Shown: positions 10,627 to 19,704, counted from the stretch's first letter. The stretch is 64,000 nucleotides of DNA from Geodermatophilus sabuli (GCF_900215145.1 NZ_OBDO01000001.1:372001-436000), one strand, 5' to 3'. Notes: generated by a model from the letters alone, not told the origin. A program made the numbers and translations.

Positions 10627-11561
10627 GACGGCGCCCCCCGCACCACGGTCGGCTGCGCTTCGGCCGGCTGCGCGGCCGGCGGGGCCTGGTCGGCCCGCAG
10701 CAGCGTCAGGTCGAAGGTGAGTGTCCTGAACGGGTTGGGCAGGCCCAGCTCGGCCGCCCGGGCCGGGTCGTCGACCTCGGGCACGTCCCGGATCAGGCTC
10801 TCCTTGACCCCGAACACCGCGTCGGAGTCCAGGTAGGGGCTGTCGGCGACGAACACGTGGGTGGTGACCGGCCGGTAGCCGGGAGCGGCGACGATGAAGT
10901 GCAGGTGCGCCGGGCGGTTGGGGTGCCGGCCGGTGGCGGCCAGGAGCTGCCCGACCGGCCCGTCGTCGGGGATCGGGTAGAAGCGCGGCACCACCGACCG
11001 GAACCAGAACCGGCCCTCGTCGTCGGCGGTGAACAGCCCGCGCAGGTTCCCGGCCGGCTGGATGCCGGGCTGCTGGACGTCGTAGAAGCCGTCCTCGTTG
11101 GTCTGCCACACGTCCACCACCGCCCCGGCCAGCGGCTCGCCGTCCGGGCCGGTCACCTGCCCCGACACCAGGCACGGGGTGCCCTTGCCGTCCAGGTTGA
11201 CGTTCTCGCCCAGCTCGCGCTTCGGGGACTCCACCATGTGGAACGGGCCCAGCACCGTCGACTCGGTCGAGGCGCCGCCGGTGCGGTGGTTGATCGTCTC
11301 CACCAGCATCGAGACGCCGAGGACGTCGGAGAGCAGGATGAACTCCTGCCGCACCTCGTTGCTCATGTGCCCGGTGCGGGTGAGGAAGTCGATCGCGAAC
11401 CCCCACTCCTCCTCGGTCAGCTCGACGTCCTTGACGAACGCGTGCAGGTGGTGCACCAGCGAGGTCAGCACCCGTCGCAACCGCGGATCCGGGGTGTCGG
11501 CGAAGCTCGCCGCCACCACCTCCGCCGACCCCTCCTCGGTGAACAGCTCGCGACCGCTCAT
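10623..11561 (-). CDS. Hydroxyquinol 1,2-dioxygenase
   Basis: This intradiol ring-cleaving dioxygenase should open hydroxyquinol (1,2,4-trihydroxybenzene) to maleylacetate. It has 312 residues. The N-terminal helical linker domain (SDVLGVSMLVETINH) is of the hydroxyquinol/catechol type. All four non-haem Fe(III) ligands are present: Y160 (GFYDVQ), Y195 (PRFYPIPDDG), H219 and H221 (RPAHLHF). The coupled maleylacetate reductase favours hydroxyquinol over catechol as substrate. ATG 11561 gives a normal-length protein. Confidence 0.93.
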   Translation of the reverse strand: MSGRELFTEEGSAEVVAASFADTPDPRLRRVLTSLVHHLHAFVKDVELTEEEWGFAIDFLTRTGHMSNEVRQEFILLSDVLGVSMLVETINHRTGGASTESTVLGPFHMVESPKRELGENVNLDGKGTPCLVSGQVTGPDGEPLAGAVVDVWQTNEDGFYDVQQPGIQPAGNLRGLFTADDEGRFWFRSVVPRFYPIPDDGPVGQLLAATGRHPNRPAHLHFIVAAPGYRPVTTHVFVADSPYLDSDAVFGVKESLIRDVPEVDDPARAAELGLPNPFRTLTFDLTLLRADQAPPAAQPAEAQPTVVRGAPS

Positions 11562-11658
11562 GCCAGTTCCTCCTCGATCCCGCCGGTCAGACGGCTCGTG
11601 GCGGTGGGGTACGGGTCACCCAGGCCGACGTCGCCGACCGGGACCGACGCCGCCGCCG

Positions 11659-12870
11659 TCACGCGAGCCCCACGCGGAGCGGGATGCTGGCCCAGGCGCG
11701 CAGCGTGTTGTTGTGGTGCCGCTTCGTCGGCGCGGCCAGCTCGATGGTGCGCACCCGCTTGGCCAGGGCGGTCAGCAGAGCCTCGGCCTCCAGGCGCGCG
11801 ACGTGCTGGCCGATGCACTGGTGGATGCCCATCCCGAAGCCCACGTGGCCGGAGGGGTCGCGTCCGAGGTCGAAGACGTCCGGGTCCGTCCATCGTCGCG
11901 GGTCGCGGTTGGCCGCCCCCAGGAACATGAGGATCTTCTGGCCGTCAGGGATCACGTGCTCGCCGACGCGGATGTCGCTGGTGGCCGTGCGGAAGAAGGT
12001 CTGCACCGGGGACTCCCAGCGGACCGCCTCGTCGAAGGCGACGCGCGCCAGACCGGGCTGGGCCCGGAGGCGGCGCCACTGGTCGGGGTTGGTGGCGAAG
12101 GCGTAGAGGACGGCGGACAGGCCGTGCACCGTGGTGTCCACGCCCGCGAGCAGCAGCGAGCGGGTGACCAGCGGAGCTTGCTGTGTGGTGATCTCCCCGC
12201 GGTCGGCCGCGGACCAGATCTGCGCGCCGAATCCACCTGGGGACAGCGCGTCGCGCTGGCAGCGGGCGGTGGCCCACCCCATCAGCTCCGCCACCCGCGG
12301 CGCTCCCTTCGCAACAAGGTCGTTCGCCGGGCCGAAGGCGTTGAAGTTGTGGTCGCCCAGGGGCAGCAGGTTCTCCCGTCCCTCGGGGGAGAGGCCGACC
12401 GCGTCCGGGAACACCCGCAGCGGAAAGGCCTCGGCCAGCGCAGGGACGGCGTCGAACTCGGTGCCGCGGGCGAGGACCTCCTCCACGAGCGTGTCGCCGT
12501 CGGCCAGCCACTGGTCCCGGAGCCGCCGCAGGGACCGGGGGCTGAGCACCTTCTGCAGGACACGGCGCGGGGCGTCGTGCCGCGGGGGATCGGCCTCGAG
12601 CAGCAGGCTCGGCGGGCGCCAGGGCTCCTCGAACCGGAAGTTGGACAGGCCCACGCCGGCGGCGGACTGGAAGCCCTGCCAGTCCACGAGAGCGGCGTGG
12701 ACCTGTTCGTAACGGGCGAGGGCGTACACGCCGTAGGCGGTCAGCCGGACGACGGGGCCGGCCTCGCGCAGCTCGTGGTGCAGCGGCGCCGGGTCCTCCA
12801 GCACCTCATGGCTGAAGGGATCGGTGTTGTTCGTAGGGAGGTCGGTGCCGGTGTCGACGGTGGCCGTCAT
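11659..12870 (-). CDS. Cytochrome P450, CYP199-like
   Basis: This 403-residue P450 has the I-helix LLLAGVDTTVHG, K-helix EAVR, and haem loop GHVGFGMGIHQCIGQ. Segments such as GVGLSNF...EPWRPPSLLLEADPP, SPVQTFFRT and FLGAANRDPRRW match what I recall of CYP199A enzymes, which demethylate or hydroxylate para-substituted benzoates such as 4-methoxybenzoate. ATG 12870 is preferred to the more upstream start because AAAGGCAGG precedes it. Electrons could come from the reductase at 16032. It lies between the ThDP enzyme (56 bp) and the dioxygenase (97 bp). Confidence 0.92.
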   Translation of the reverse strand: MTATVDTGTDLPTNNTDPFSHEVLEDPAPLHHELREAGPVVRLTAYGVYALARYEQVHAALVDWQGFQSAAGVGLSNFRFEEPWRPPSLLLEADPPRHDAPRRVLQKVLSPRSLRRLRDQWLADGDTLVEEVLARGTEFDAVPALAEAFPLRVFPDAVGLSPEGRENLLPLGDHNFNAFGPANDLVAKGAPRVAELMGWATARCQRDALSPGGFGAQIWSAADRGEITTQQAPLVTRSLLLAGVDTTVHGLSAVLYAFATNPDQWRRLRAQPGLARVAFDEAVRWESPVQTFFRTATSDIRVGEHVIPDGQKILMFLGAANRDPRRWTDPDVFDLGRDPSGHVGFGMGIHQCIGQHVARLEAEALLTALAKRVRTIELAAPTKRHHNNTLRAWASIPLRVGLA

Positions 12871-12926
12871 GGCCTGCCTTTCGATCGAGGGGCCTCGGCG
12901 GAGAGGGACCGCGGGGGTCCGGGGGA

Positions 12927-14564
12927 TCACTCGTCAGCGAAGGAGTGCGCCAGCACCCACGACGGGAAGCTGGTGATCTTGGCGTCGATCAGCAGCGGCG
13001 AAGTGCGCGGCCCGGCCAGCCATGCCCGGACCTGGTCGAGGTCCTCGACGGTGCGGACGGTCACGCCGGTGCAGCCGAACCCGCGTGCGATGGCGGCGAG
13101 GTCGGTGTCGGGGAAGACCACCGTCTCCTGGGGGTACCCGGGGAAGTGGTGCACCTCGGCCCCGTACGCGGCGTCGTCGTAGACCACGACCACCAGCGGC
13201 AGCGCCAGGCGCACCGCGGTGTCCAGCTCGGTGAGGGCCATCATGAACCCGCCGTCGCCGATGCCGCAGACGGTGAGCCGGTCCGGCGTCGCCACCGCCG
13301 CGCCGATCGCCGCGGACAGGGCCATGCCGATGGACTGGAAGGCCAGGGGCAGGCAGTACCCGCGGTTGTCCGGGACCTCCAAGAACATCGCCGGGTAGCC
13401 GTTGAAGTTGCCGCCGTCGGGGACGACGACCCGCTCGCGCGGCAGCATCTCGTCCAGCGCGATGGTCAGGGTTCGGGGATCGATGCGCTCGCCGTCGGAC
13501 GTGTCGTCGTAGGGCTCGTCCTGCCAGCGCCGTCCGGCGGTGAGGCGCTCGGCCACGGCAGGGGAGCGGTAGCCCTCCCGGGCGGGGCCGGCGGCGGTCA
13601 GCCCGGCGGTGACCGCCGCCGCCGTCGACGCACAGTCGCCCTGGATGCCGAGCTGGACGTCGCGATGGTGTCCGATGGCCGCCAGGTCGAGGTCGACCTG
13701 CGCCACGGTGGTGGCCTTGCCGATGAGCCCGCCGGCGCGCGTCGTCCACGTGTTGAGGCCGGCTCCGAACGAGACGAGGACATCGGCGTCGCTGATCAGG
13801 TCGGCTGCCGTCGGGGTCGCGAAGCCGCCCATCACGTCGAGGTCCCACGGGTTGCCCACGAACAGGCCCCGCGCGACGGCGGAGGTGGTCAGCAGCGCCC
13901 CGCAGGCCTCGGCGAGCTCCTCGAGCTCCGCTCTGGCGCCCAGGGCTCCGCGGCCGGCGACCAGCACGGGCCGCTCGGCACCGGCCAGGAGATCCGCCAG
14001 CCGCCGCACGCCGTCCGCGGAGGCGGTCGGCACGACCCGTTCGGGGAGTGCGGGGACGGCCTCCGATGACCAGTCCAGCTCCTGCTTCTGCACGTCGAGA
14101 GCGAGGTGGAGGACGACGGTGCGCCGCTCCAGCAGGGCCCGGGAGTATGCCCGTGCCGCGTCGGCCACCGCCGTCCCGGCGCCGTGGACGCGCTCGGAGG
14201 TCGCGCCCACCCCGCGCACCGTCAGCTCCTGCTCGATCCAGAAGTTCGACGTCGACTGGGTTGGCGACGTGTCACCGGTGACGACCAGGACCGGCGTGCG
14301 GCTCTTCGCCGCCTCGGTGATGCCGGTCAGGGCGTTGGTCAGGCCGCACCCCTGGTGCAGGCTGACCACGCTGACCTCCCCTGTGGCGCGGGCGTAGGCG
14401 TCGGCCGCCACCGCGGCCCCGTGCTCGTGCCGCGTCGCGACGAAGCGGGCGCCTTCTGCGATCAGCGCGTTGGTGACGTGGAAGTTGCCGCTGCCGACGA
14501 CCCCGAAGACCTGGCGCACCCCGAGCTGGGCCAGTGTCCGCCCGACTGCCTCTGCGACCTGCAT
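12927..14564 (-). CDS. ThDP-dependent enzyme, benzoylformate decarboxylase/acetolactate synthase superfamily
   Basis: The 545-residue protein has the full three-domain layout. The N-terminal Pyr domain carries catalytic Glu47 in RHEHGAA, the central domain follows, and the C-terminal PP domain has the ThDP/Mg motif starting GIGDGG (residue about 434) and ending YDDAAYG. The substrate cannot be read from sequence. In this setting it might decarboxylate an aryl 2-oxoacid to feed the ring-cleavage branch, which is inference. ATG 14564 has AGAGGAG about ten bases upstream. It is first in the minus-strand series and divergent from the lipoprotein at 14842. Confidence 0.85.
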   Translation of the reverse strand: MQVAEAVGRTLAQLGVRQVFGVVGSGNFHVTNALIAEGARFVATRHEHGAAVAADAYARATGEVSVVSLHQGCGLTNALTGITEAAKSRTPVLVVTGDTSPTQSTSNFWIEQELTVRGVGATSERVHGAGTAVADAARAYSRALLERRTVVLHLALDVQKQELDWSSEAVPALPERVVPTASADGVRRLADLLAGAERPVLVAGRGALGARAELEELAEACGALLTTSAVARGLFVGNPWDLDVMGGFATPTAADLISDADVLVSFGAGLNTWTTRAGGLIGKATTVAQVDLDLAAIGHHRDVQLGIQGDCASTAAAVTAGLTAAGPAREGYRSPAVAERLTAGRRWQDEPYDDTSDGERIDPRTLTIALDEMLPRERVVVPDGGNFNGYPAMFLEVPDNRGYCLPLAFQSIGMALSAAIGAAVATPDRLTVCGIGDGGFMMALTELDTAVRLALPLVVVVYDDAAYGAEVHHFPGYPQETVVFPDTDLAAIARGFGCTGVTVRTVEDLDQVRAWLAGPRTSPLLIDAKITSFPSWVLAHSFADE

Positions 14565-14736
14565 CGTCGTTCGCTCCTCTGTCCTCGATCGTCGGCGCCC
14601 GTCGCGATCTGCCGGGTGTGCCCGTGCCTGTGGGGGGCCGGCTCGAACGGCCGTGCGGTGGGCACCGCGCCGGTGGGGCTGCGTGCCCGGGTCCCTCCAC
14701 CGTGGATCAGACCAGCCGGAGGGGACGCCTCGCAGA

Positions 14737-14757
14737 TGGATGTCCATCCAATGAACA
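14737..14757 (+). promoter_or_regulatory. IclR-type operator candidate 2
   Basis: TGGATGTCCATCCA is a 6-2-6 palindrome (14737-14750) extending into TGTCCATCCAATGAAC (14742-14757), nearly the same as the motif at 9549. It lies in the divergent control region between the ThDP/P450 operon and the solute-binding protein. Confidence 0.55.
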
Positions 14758-14841
14758 CCCGTGGGACGTCCGCCTCGGCGGGTCTTGATGCTCTGCCTTG
14801 TGGCGGTCGCCACGCTCAGGCGGGTCCGAGAGGAGAGGTCC

Positions 14842-15846
14842 TTGATCGAGGTCGCTGACCGCGGGGGGAGCCGTCCGCGGCGCTCGCCGCGACGGTTCGC
14901 CGGTGCGGTGCTGAGTTCCATCGCTGTGCTGGTCCTCGCGGCCTGCGGCTCGTCCGCCGGTGCCGGCGACGGCGGCGGTGGCGGCGGGGAGGCCGGACCG
15001 ACCCAGCTGACGGTCGGCTACTTCCCGCTGGTACACACGGCGACCGCCGTCGAGGCCCAGGAGGCGGGGCACTTCGCCGACGCGGGCCTCGACGTGGAAC
15101 TCCAGCAGACGGCGGGTGGCGCCCAGGCGATCCCCTCCCTGGTGGCCGGAGAACTGGACATCACCTACGGCAACTACACGTCTGCACTGCTGGCTGCGCA
15201 GCAGGGCCTGCCCGTGCGCATCATCGCCGGCAACGACGTCGGGGCCGACGACCACGCGCTCATGGTCGCCCCGGACGCTCCCTACCAGGGCCCGGCGGAC
15301 CTGAGCGGCGCCCGCATCGCCGTCGTCAACCTCTCCAACATCGGCACGATCGCCATCAACGCGGTCCTCGAGGACGCCGGGGTCGACATCTCCACCATCC
15401 AGTACGTGGAGCTGCCGTTCCCCGACATGGCGGCCGCCCTGTCCTCCGGCAACGTCGACGCGATCTGGCAGGTCGAGCCGTTCCAGGCGTCGGCGCTGGC
15501 CAGTGGCGCCCGAGTGCTCTTCAAGATGTTCGAGGGGCCGGTGGAGGGCATGCCCGTGGCCGGGTGGCTCACCACGGAGCAGTACGCGCAGGAGCACCCC
15601 GATGTCATCGAGGCGTTCCGGACGGCGCTCGACGCCTCCATCACCGACCTCGACGGCAACCGCGAGCGCCTGGTCGAGTTGGTGCCCACCTACACGAAGG
15701 TCCCCGCACCGGTCGTGGAGCAGGTGGCCCTGCCGGACTTCGACGCGACGGTGGATGTGGACCAGCTGCAGAAGATGGCCGACCTCATGCTGGAGTACGA
15801 CGTCATCGACGAGGAGTTCGACGTCTCGAGCATCATCGTGCAGTGA
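14842..15846 (+). CDS. ABC transporter solute-binding lipoprotein (SsuA/NMT1-like)
   Basis: This 334-residue extracytoplasmic lipoprotein has a twin-Arg-rich N-terminus, a hydrophobic stretch and lipobox VLAAC, then a Gly-rich linker. The binding fold has VGYFPLVHTATAVEAQEAGHF at its start and GELDITYGNYTSALLAAQQG, as in aromatic-sulfonate, taurine and nitrate-type binding proteins. TTG 14842 is chosen because AGGAGAGG precedes it; an ATG at 14761 would add about 27 residues with no signal-like character. No permease or ATPase gene is nearby, so it is an orphan here. It probably binds the aromatic substrate. Confidence 0.85.
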   Translation: MIEVADRGGSRPRRSPRRFAGAVLSSIAVLVLAACGSSAGAGDGGGGGGEAGPTQLTVGYFPLVHTATAVEAQEAGHFADAGLDVELQQTAGGAQAIPSLVAGELDITYGNYTSALLAAQQGLPVRIIAGNDVGADDHALMVAPDAPYQGPADLSGARIAVVNLSNIGTIAINAVLEDAGVDISTIQYVELPFPDMAAALSSGNVDAIWQVEPFQASALASGARVLFKMFEGPVEGMPVAGWLTTEQYAQEHPDVIEAFRTALDASITDLDGNRERLVELVPTYTKVPAPVVEQVALPDFDATVDVDQLQKMADLMLEYDVIDEEFDVSSIIVQ

Positions 15847-15877
15847 GCCCGGGCGCCCACCCGCATCGCTCCGGCTC

Positions 15878-15907
15878 GCCGGTGGGGACGAGGTCGTCCC
15901 CACCGGC
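15878..15907. terminator. Terminator-like hairpin after the lipoprotein gene
   Basis: Arms 15878-15891 and 15894-15907 are perfectly complementary (14 bp, GCCGGTGGGGACGA) with a tight loop. No U-tract follows. Confidence 0.65.
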
Positions 15908-16031
15908 GCGCCGCGACGCGCAGGTCCTCCGGCCGGCGGCCCGGCGACCCGTGTCCCGCCCCGACGAGTCGACCCCACCTCCGGGATCACCGGACCAGTC
16001 CCCACCCATCCTGGAACGACGAGGTGATCGC

Positions 16032-17024
16032 ATGACGGCCGCAACCGGCCACGCCGGGTCCACGGCGGGCAGTGCCACCGGCACGGACATCTCGACACTG
16101 CGGGTGACCGGCAAGACCATGGTGGCCGACGGCGTGCTCACCCTGGAGCTGGCCTCGGCCACCGGTGGCCGCCTGCGCGACTGGACACCGGGCTCGCACA
16201 TCGACCTGGTCCTGCCCAACGGGACCACGCGTCAGTACTCGCTCTGCGGAGACCGGTGGGATCCGTTCACGTACCGCGTCGGCGTTCTCCTGGAGCCGCG
16301 CAGCCGTGGTGGCTCCGCCTACGTCCACCATGAGCTGGCGGTCGGCGACCTCGTCGGCGTCGGCGGCCCGCGGAACAACTTCCCGCTCGTGCCCTCCGAG
16401 GAGTACCTCTTCGTCGCGGGCGGGATCGGGATCACCCCACTGGTCCCGATGGTGCAGCAGGCCGACATGCTCGGCGCCGACTGGCGCCTGCTCTACGGCG
16501 GCCGGCAGCGGTCGTCGATGGCCTTCCTCGACGAGCTTGCCCACCACGGCGACCGCGTGCAGGTCAGGCCCGAGGACGAGTTCGGCCTGCTGGACCTCGC
16601 CGGATTCCTCGGCGCGGCCCGGTCCGACGTCAAGATCTACTGCTGCGGCCCGACGCCCCTGCTGGCCGCCATCGAGAGCGCCTGTGCCGGCTGGTCGCCG
16701 TACAGCCTGCGCACCGAGCGGTTCGTCGCCGCGGAGCGGGGGGCGCCGGTCCGCAGCGCTCCCTTCGAGGTGGAGCTGGCACGCACCGGGGTCACGGTGA
16801 CCGTTCCTCCGGACCGGTCCATCCTCGAGGCGGTCGGCACGGCGGGGGTGGACGTGCTCTCCTCCTGCCGGCAGGGGATCTGCGGAACCTGCGAGACGAC
16901 GGTCCTCGCCGGCCGGCCGGACCACCGCGACGCGCTCCTCGCCGACGACGAGCTCGACACCACCGACTGCATGTACATCTGCGTGTCCCGCTCCGCCGGC
17001 GACCGCCTCGTCCTCGACCTGTGA
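16032..17024 (+). CDS. Phthalate-family oxygenase reductase (FMN/NADH/2Fe-2S)
   Basis: The protein passes electrons from NAD(P)H through flavin to a 2Fe-2S centre and on to an oxygenase. It has 330 residues: a flavin barrel with RQYSLCGDRW, an NAD domain with VAGGIGITPLVPM and YCCGPTPLL, and a C-terminal plant-type ferredoxin with CRQGICGTC...C ligands. Relatives include VanB and phthalate dioxygenase reductase. No Rieske oxygenase is in the window, so the CYP199-like P450 is the likely partner; that pairing is inference. ATG 16032 follows GAGGTGATCG. Confidence 0.9.
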   Translation: MTAATGHAGSTAGSATGTDISTLRVTGKTMVADGVLTLELASATGGRLRDWTPGSHIDLVLPNGTTRQYSLCGDRWDPFTYRVGVLLEPRSRGGSAYVHHELAVGDLVGVGGPRNNFPLVPSEEYLFVAGGIGITPLVPMVQQADMLGADWRLLYGGRQRSSMAFLDELAHHGDRVQVRPEDEFGLLDLAGFLGAARSDVKIYCCGPTPLLAAIESACAGWSPYSLRTERFVAAERGAPVRSAPFEVELARTGVTVTVPPDRSILEAVGTAGVDVLSSCRQGICGTCETTVLAGRPDHRDALLADDELDTTDCMYICVSRSAGDRLVLDL

Positions 17025-17052
17025 CCGGGGGGCCGTGACCGGGTGACAGGGG

Positions 17053-17069
17053 GTGCAGCGCGTCTGCAC
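17053..17069. promoter_or_regulatory. Palindrome upstream of the IclR gene
   Basis: GTGCAG-CGCGT-CTGCAC is a perfect 6-5-6 inverted repeat 41 bp before the regulator's ATG. It may be an autoregulatory operator. It differs from the motif shared at 9549 and 14742. Confidence 0.5.
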
Positions 17070-17109
17070 GTAACCTGCTCGATCGCACCGCATCCGAGAG
17101 GTCAGGGAC

Positions 17110-17901
17110 ATGCCGCGGACGAGCGAACCGGGTCGCAGCGTCAGCTCGCGGTTGCTCGAGGTCCTGTTCGCCTTCCAGCCCGGTCACACCCGGCTCACGC
17201 TGGCGGGGCTGGCGCGACGAACGGGGTTGCCGCAACCGACGGTGCGCCGGTTGGCGCTCGAGCTGGTCGAAGCCGGGGCGCTGGACCGGACGCCTGACGG
17301 GCTGCTGACCATCGGGACGAAGCTGTGGCAGCTGGGAACGCTGGCACCGTTGACAGAGCCGCTCCGGACGGTGGTCCTGCCGTTCATGGAGGACCTGTAC
17401 ACCGCCCTCAACCAGCACGTGCAGCTCGCGGTCCTGGAGGGGTACGAGGCGGTCGTCGTCGAGCGACTGTCCAAACCGGGTGCCGTGGGTCTGTTGTCAC
17501 AGGTCGGCGGGCGGTTGCCACTGCACAGCTCGGGGGTGGGAAAGGTGCTCCTCGCCCACGGAGGGACGGAGCTCCTCGATGCTCTGGTGGATCGCGGACT
17601 GGACCGCTTCACGCCGAGCACCATCACGGATCCGGTGAGGCTCCGCCGTGAGCTGGCGGAGTGTCGACGAACGGGGATCGCCATCGTCCGAGAGGAGACG
17701 ACCCCCAATGCTGATTCCGTCGCGACGCGCATCATCGACGCCGAGGGTCGGGTCGTCGCCGCCCTCTCCGTCGTCGTGCGTTCCGGATCCGTGGAGCTGA
17801 GGACGGTCATCCCCTCCGTCATCGCGAGTGGCCTCGGCATATCCCGTCGCCTGGGCTGGAACCCGAGACTCGGCGTGCGTGAGACGTCGACTGCGCGGTG
17901 A
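17110..17901 (+). CDS. IclR-family transcriptional regulator
   Basis: This 263-residue regulator has an N-terminal winged helix ([47 protein letters not shown] in pieces across residues 11-56). A C-terminal IclR effector domain follows (HSSGVGKVLLAHGG, VREETTPNADSVATRI). It is the only regulator in the aromatic block and probably responds to a pathway compound. ATG 17110 is the natural start for the helix-turn-helix; it lies just downstream of the palindrome at 17053. Whether it activates or represses cannot be told. Confidence 0.92.
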   Translation: MPRTSEPGRSVSSRLLEVLFAFQPGHTRLTLAGLARRTGLPQPTVRRLALELVEAGALDRTPDGLLTIGTKLWQLGTLAPLTEPLRTVVLPFMEDLYTALNQHVQLAVLEGYEAVVVERLSKPGAVGLLSQVGGRLPLHSSGVGKVLLAHGGTELLDALVDRGLDRFTPSTITDPVRLRRELAECRRTGIAIVREETTPNADSVATRIIDAEGRVVAALSVVVRSGSVELRTVIPSVIASGLGISRRLGWNPRLGVRETSTAR

Positions 17902-18517
17902 GCGGATGCAGACCGGAGGTTCAGTGAATCCGTCGACCTCACGCTCGGCCGATGCCTCGGTCCACCGTCGAACTGCTCCAAGGCGTGCAGTCCCCGCTTG
18001 GTCGCTGCGTCGGCTACGGCCTCGATCATCTCGTCGAGCGATCCGAAGTCCCCGGCGGAAGGCAGAACGGCGCAGGGCGTGCCGTGCGACGTCGCGCACA
18101 CCGCTCCCGCTGACGAGAGCCATCAGCTCGAACGGCGGGCTCTTTCGCCGGCCATGGACAGCGTCGTCATGGTCAGGAGCCTGACGAGATCGACAGACGG
18201 CGGTTCAGCTTCCGCCGGCCCTGTCCCGATGCAGGTTCTGCTCCCTGTAGGCGAGGGGACGTCGAAGGCTCGGTGTGAGGCGACGGGACGGGGCCGCGGC
18301 TCGGGTTGCCGTCATCCAGAGGCAGACCCGCCTCATGTCATCCCTGGGCCTCCTGAGCGACGAGTGGAACTGGCTGACACGCGCGGCTGCGGGGGAGGAG
18401 TACAGCAACGCGCTCCGAACGGCGGTGACTGCGGGCGGACGGCACTGGACTGCACGAGCCGCCCACCTGCAGGCATGGCACTCGCGCGAACGTCGGTGAA
18501 TGCCCCGAATGTGACTG
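17902..18517. other. Gene-poor stretch
   Basis: No gene can be supported. A short minus-strand stretch near 17960-18070 reads like protein (SLDEMIEAVADAATKRGL), but it has no matching start or continuation and I cannot assign it. The region leads into the right tRNA-like relic. Confidence 0.4.
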
Positions 18518-18557
18518 GGGGTCAAGGGGTCGCAGGTTCAAATCCTGTCAGCCCGAC
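18518..18557 (+). repeat. tRNA 3'-end relic, right copy (possible att half-site)
   Basis: This relic has a T-arm (GCAGG, TTCAAAT, CCTGT) and acceptor-like CAGCCCGAC, again with no 5' half. It shares 22 identical bases with 7845-7866 in the same orientation. A hairpin follows, as at the left copy. Confidence 0.55.
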
Positions 18558-18574
18558 GTAAGTGCGCAGGTCAA

Positions 18575-18603
18575 AGGCGAGTCGACGAACAGTCGGCTCG
18601 CCT
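18575..18603. terminator. 12-bp hairpin after tRNA relic
   Basis: Arms 18575-18586 and 18592-18603 pair over 12 bp (AGGCGAGTCGAC with one G-U pair) around GAACA. Confidence 0.55.
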
Positions 18604-19089
18604 CTGGCATGTCCTGGAGCGCCGAGTACAGCAACGGGCTGCTGTGCAGGCTCTGGCCGACGCTGTCGAACGGCCGGGCACGCGTCTGGCCGGCCACGGG
18701 ATCGACCATCGTGGAGGTCCCCGGATCTTGGCTCGCTGTTCGCGCGAGAGGGTGTGCTCTCACCGTGCGCTCCTGACAGGCACGGCGCGGACAACCGGCC
18801 GCCACCGAACGCGATGAGATCCACTGATCACAGACGGGGCGTGCTCTCGATGAGCGACGTGACCGTGCGCGATGCGCTGAGTCCCCCGTGGACAACAGTG
18901 ATCAGCCGAGAACGGGTCGAGTTCAGGACCTGATCGAGGCGGGTGCCCCGCGGCCCGAGCGCGCAAGAGCCGTTGGTGGAGGTGCCAGTCTCAGATCGTG
19001 GTCACCCGCGGGAGACAGGCGCGCGCAGGCCCACTTTCTCCAGCCTGGGGAGCACATCCTGGCTGAAGCTGGCCAACCCCGTGTCGTAG
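18604..19089. other. Gene-free stretch before the IS110 remnant
   Basis: I see no supported gene; the 5' half of the transposase is absent rather than merely frameshifted here. Confidence 0.4.
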
Positions 19090-19623
19090 TCGAGCCACGT
19101 CAGGAGGACGCTCGACGACGCTTTTGCGTCCTGGTCGCGGCAGCTGCAGCTGCTGCAGACCATCCCTGGCGTCGGCCCGCGGGTCGCCCAGGTGATCATC
19201 GCCGAGACCGGCGCCGACATGTCCCGCTTCCCCCCGGCGGCGCATCTGGCCGCCTGGGCCGGCGTGGCGCCGGCGATCTACGAGTCGGCCGGCAAACGAA
19301 GCCCGGCCGGCGCCCGGCACGGCAACAAGTGGCTCAACCACATGCTGGTCGAGGCCGCCGGCTCGGTGGCCCGGATGAAGGGCGCCAACTACCTCTCGGC
19401 CCAACACGCACGGCTCACCGCCCGCCGCGGGATGGGCCGCGCTCAGGTGGCGGTGGCGCATTCGATCCTGGTCTCGGCCTACTACATGCTGAAGAACGAC
19501 GAGCCCTACCAGGAGCTCGGCGCGGACTGGCTGGCCCGCCGCAACGACGAGGCCCACACCCGTCGGCTGGTCGCCCAGCTCGAACGCCTCGGACACACGG
19601 TGGTCCTCGACCCGGTCGCCTGA
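19090..19623 (+). mobile_element. IS110-family transposase C-terminal remnant
   Basis: The open frame reads QLQLLQTIPGVGPRVAQVII, then AETGADMSRF, HLAAWAGVAPAIYESAGKR and NKWLNHMLVEAAGS, the Transposase_20 domain of IS110/IS116/IS902 enzymes. It continues to a normal-looking C-terminus at 19623. The N-terminal DEDD catalytic half is missing; an in-frame stop lies at 19087-19089 and nothing upstream matches. The element should be inactive, but shows that this segment was acquired or rearranged by transposition. Confidence 0.85.
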
Positions 19624-19704
19624 CCGAAACTGCAGAAGAACTGGAGGGACGGGCTCCGCCCGCCTCGCGCTGACGCGCGCCTGCAACCCACTCATTCACG
19701 GGTC

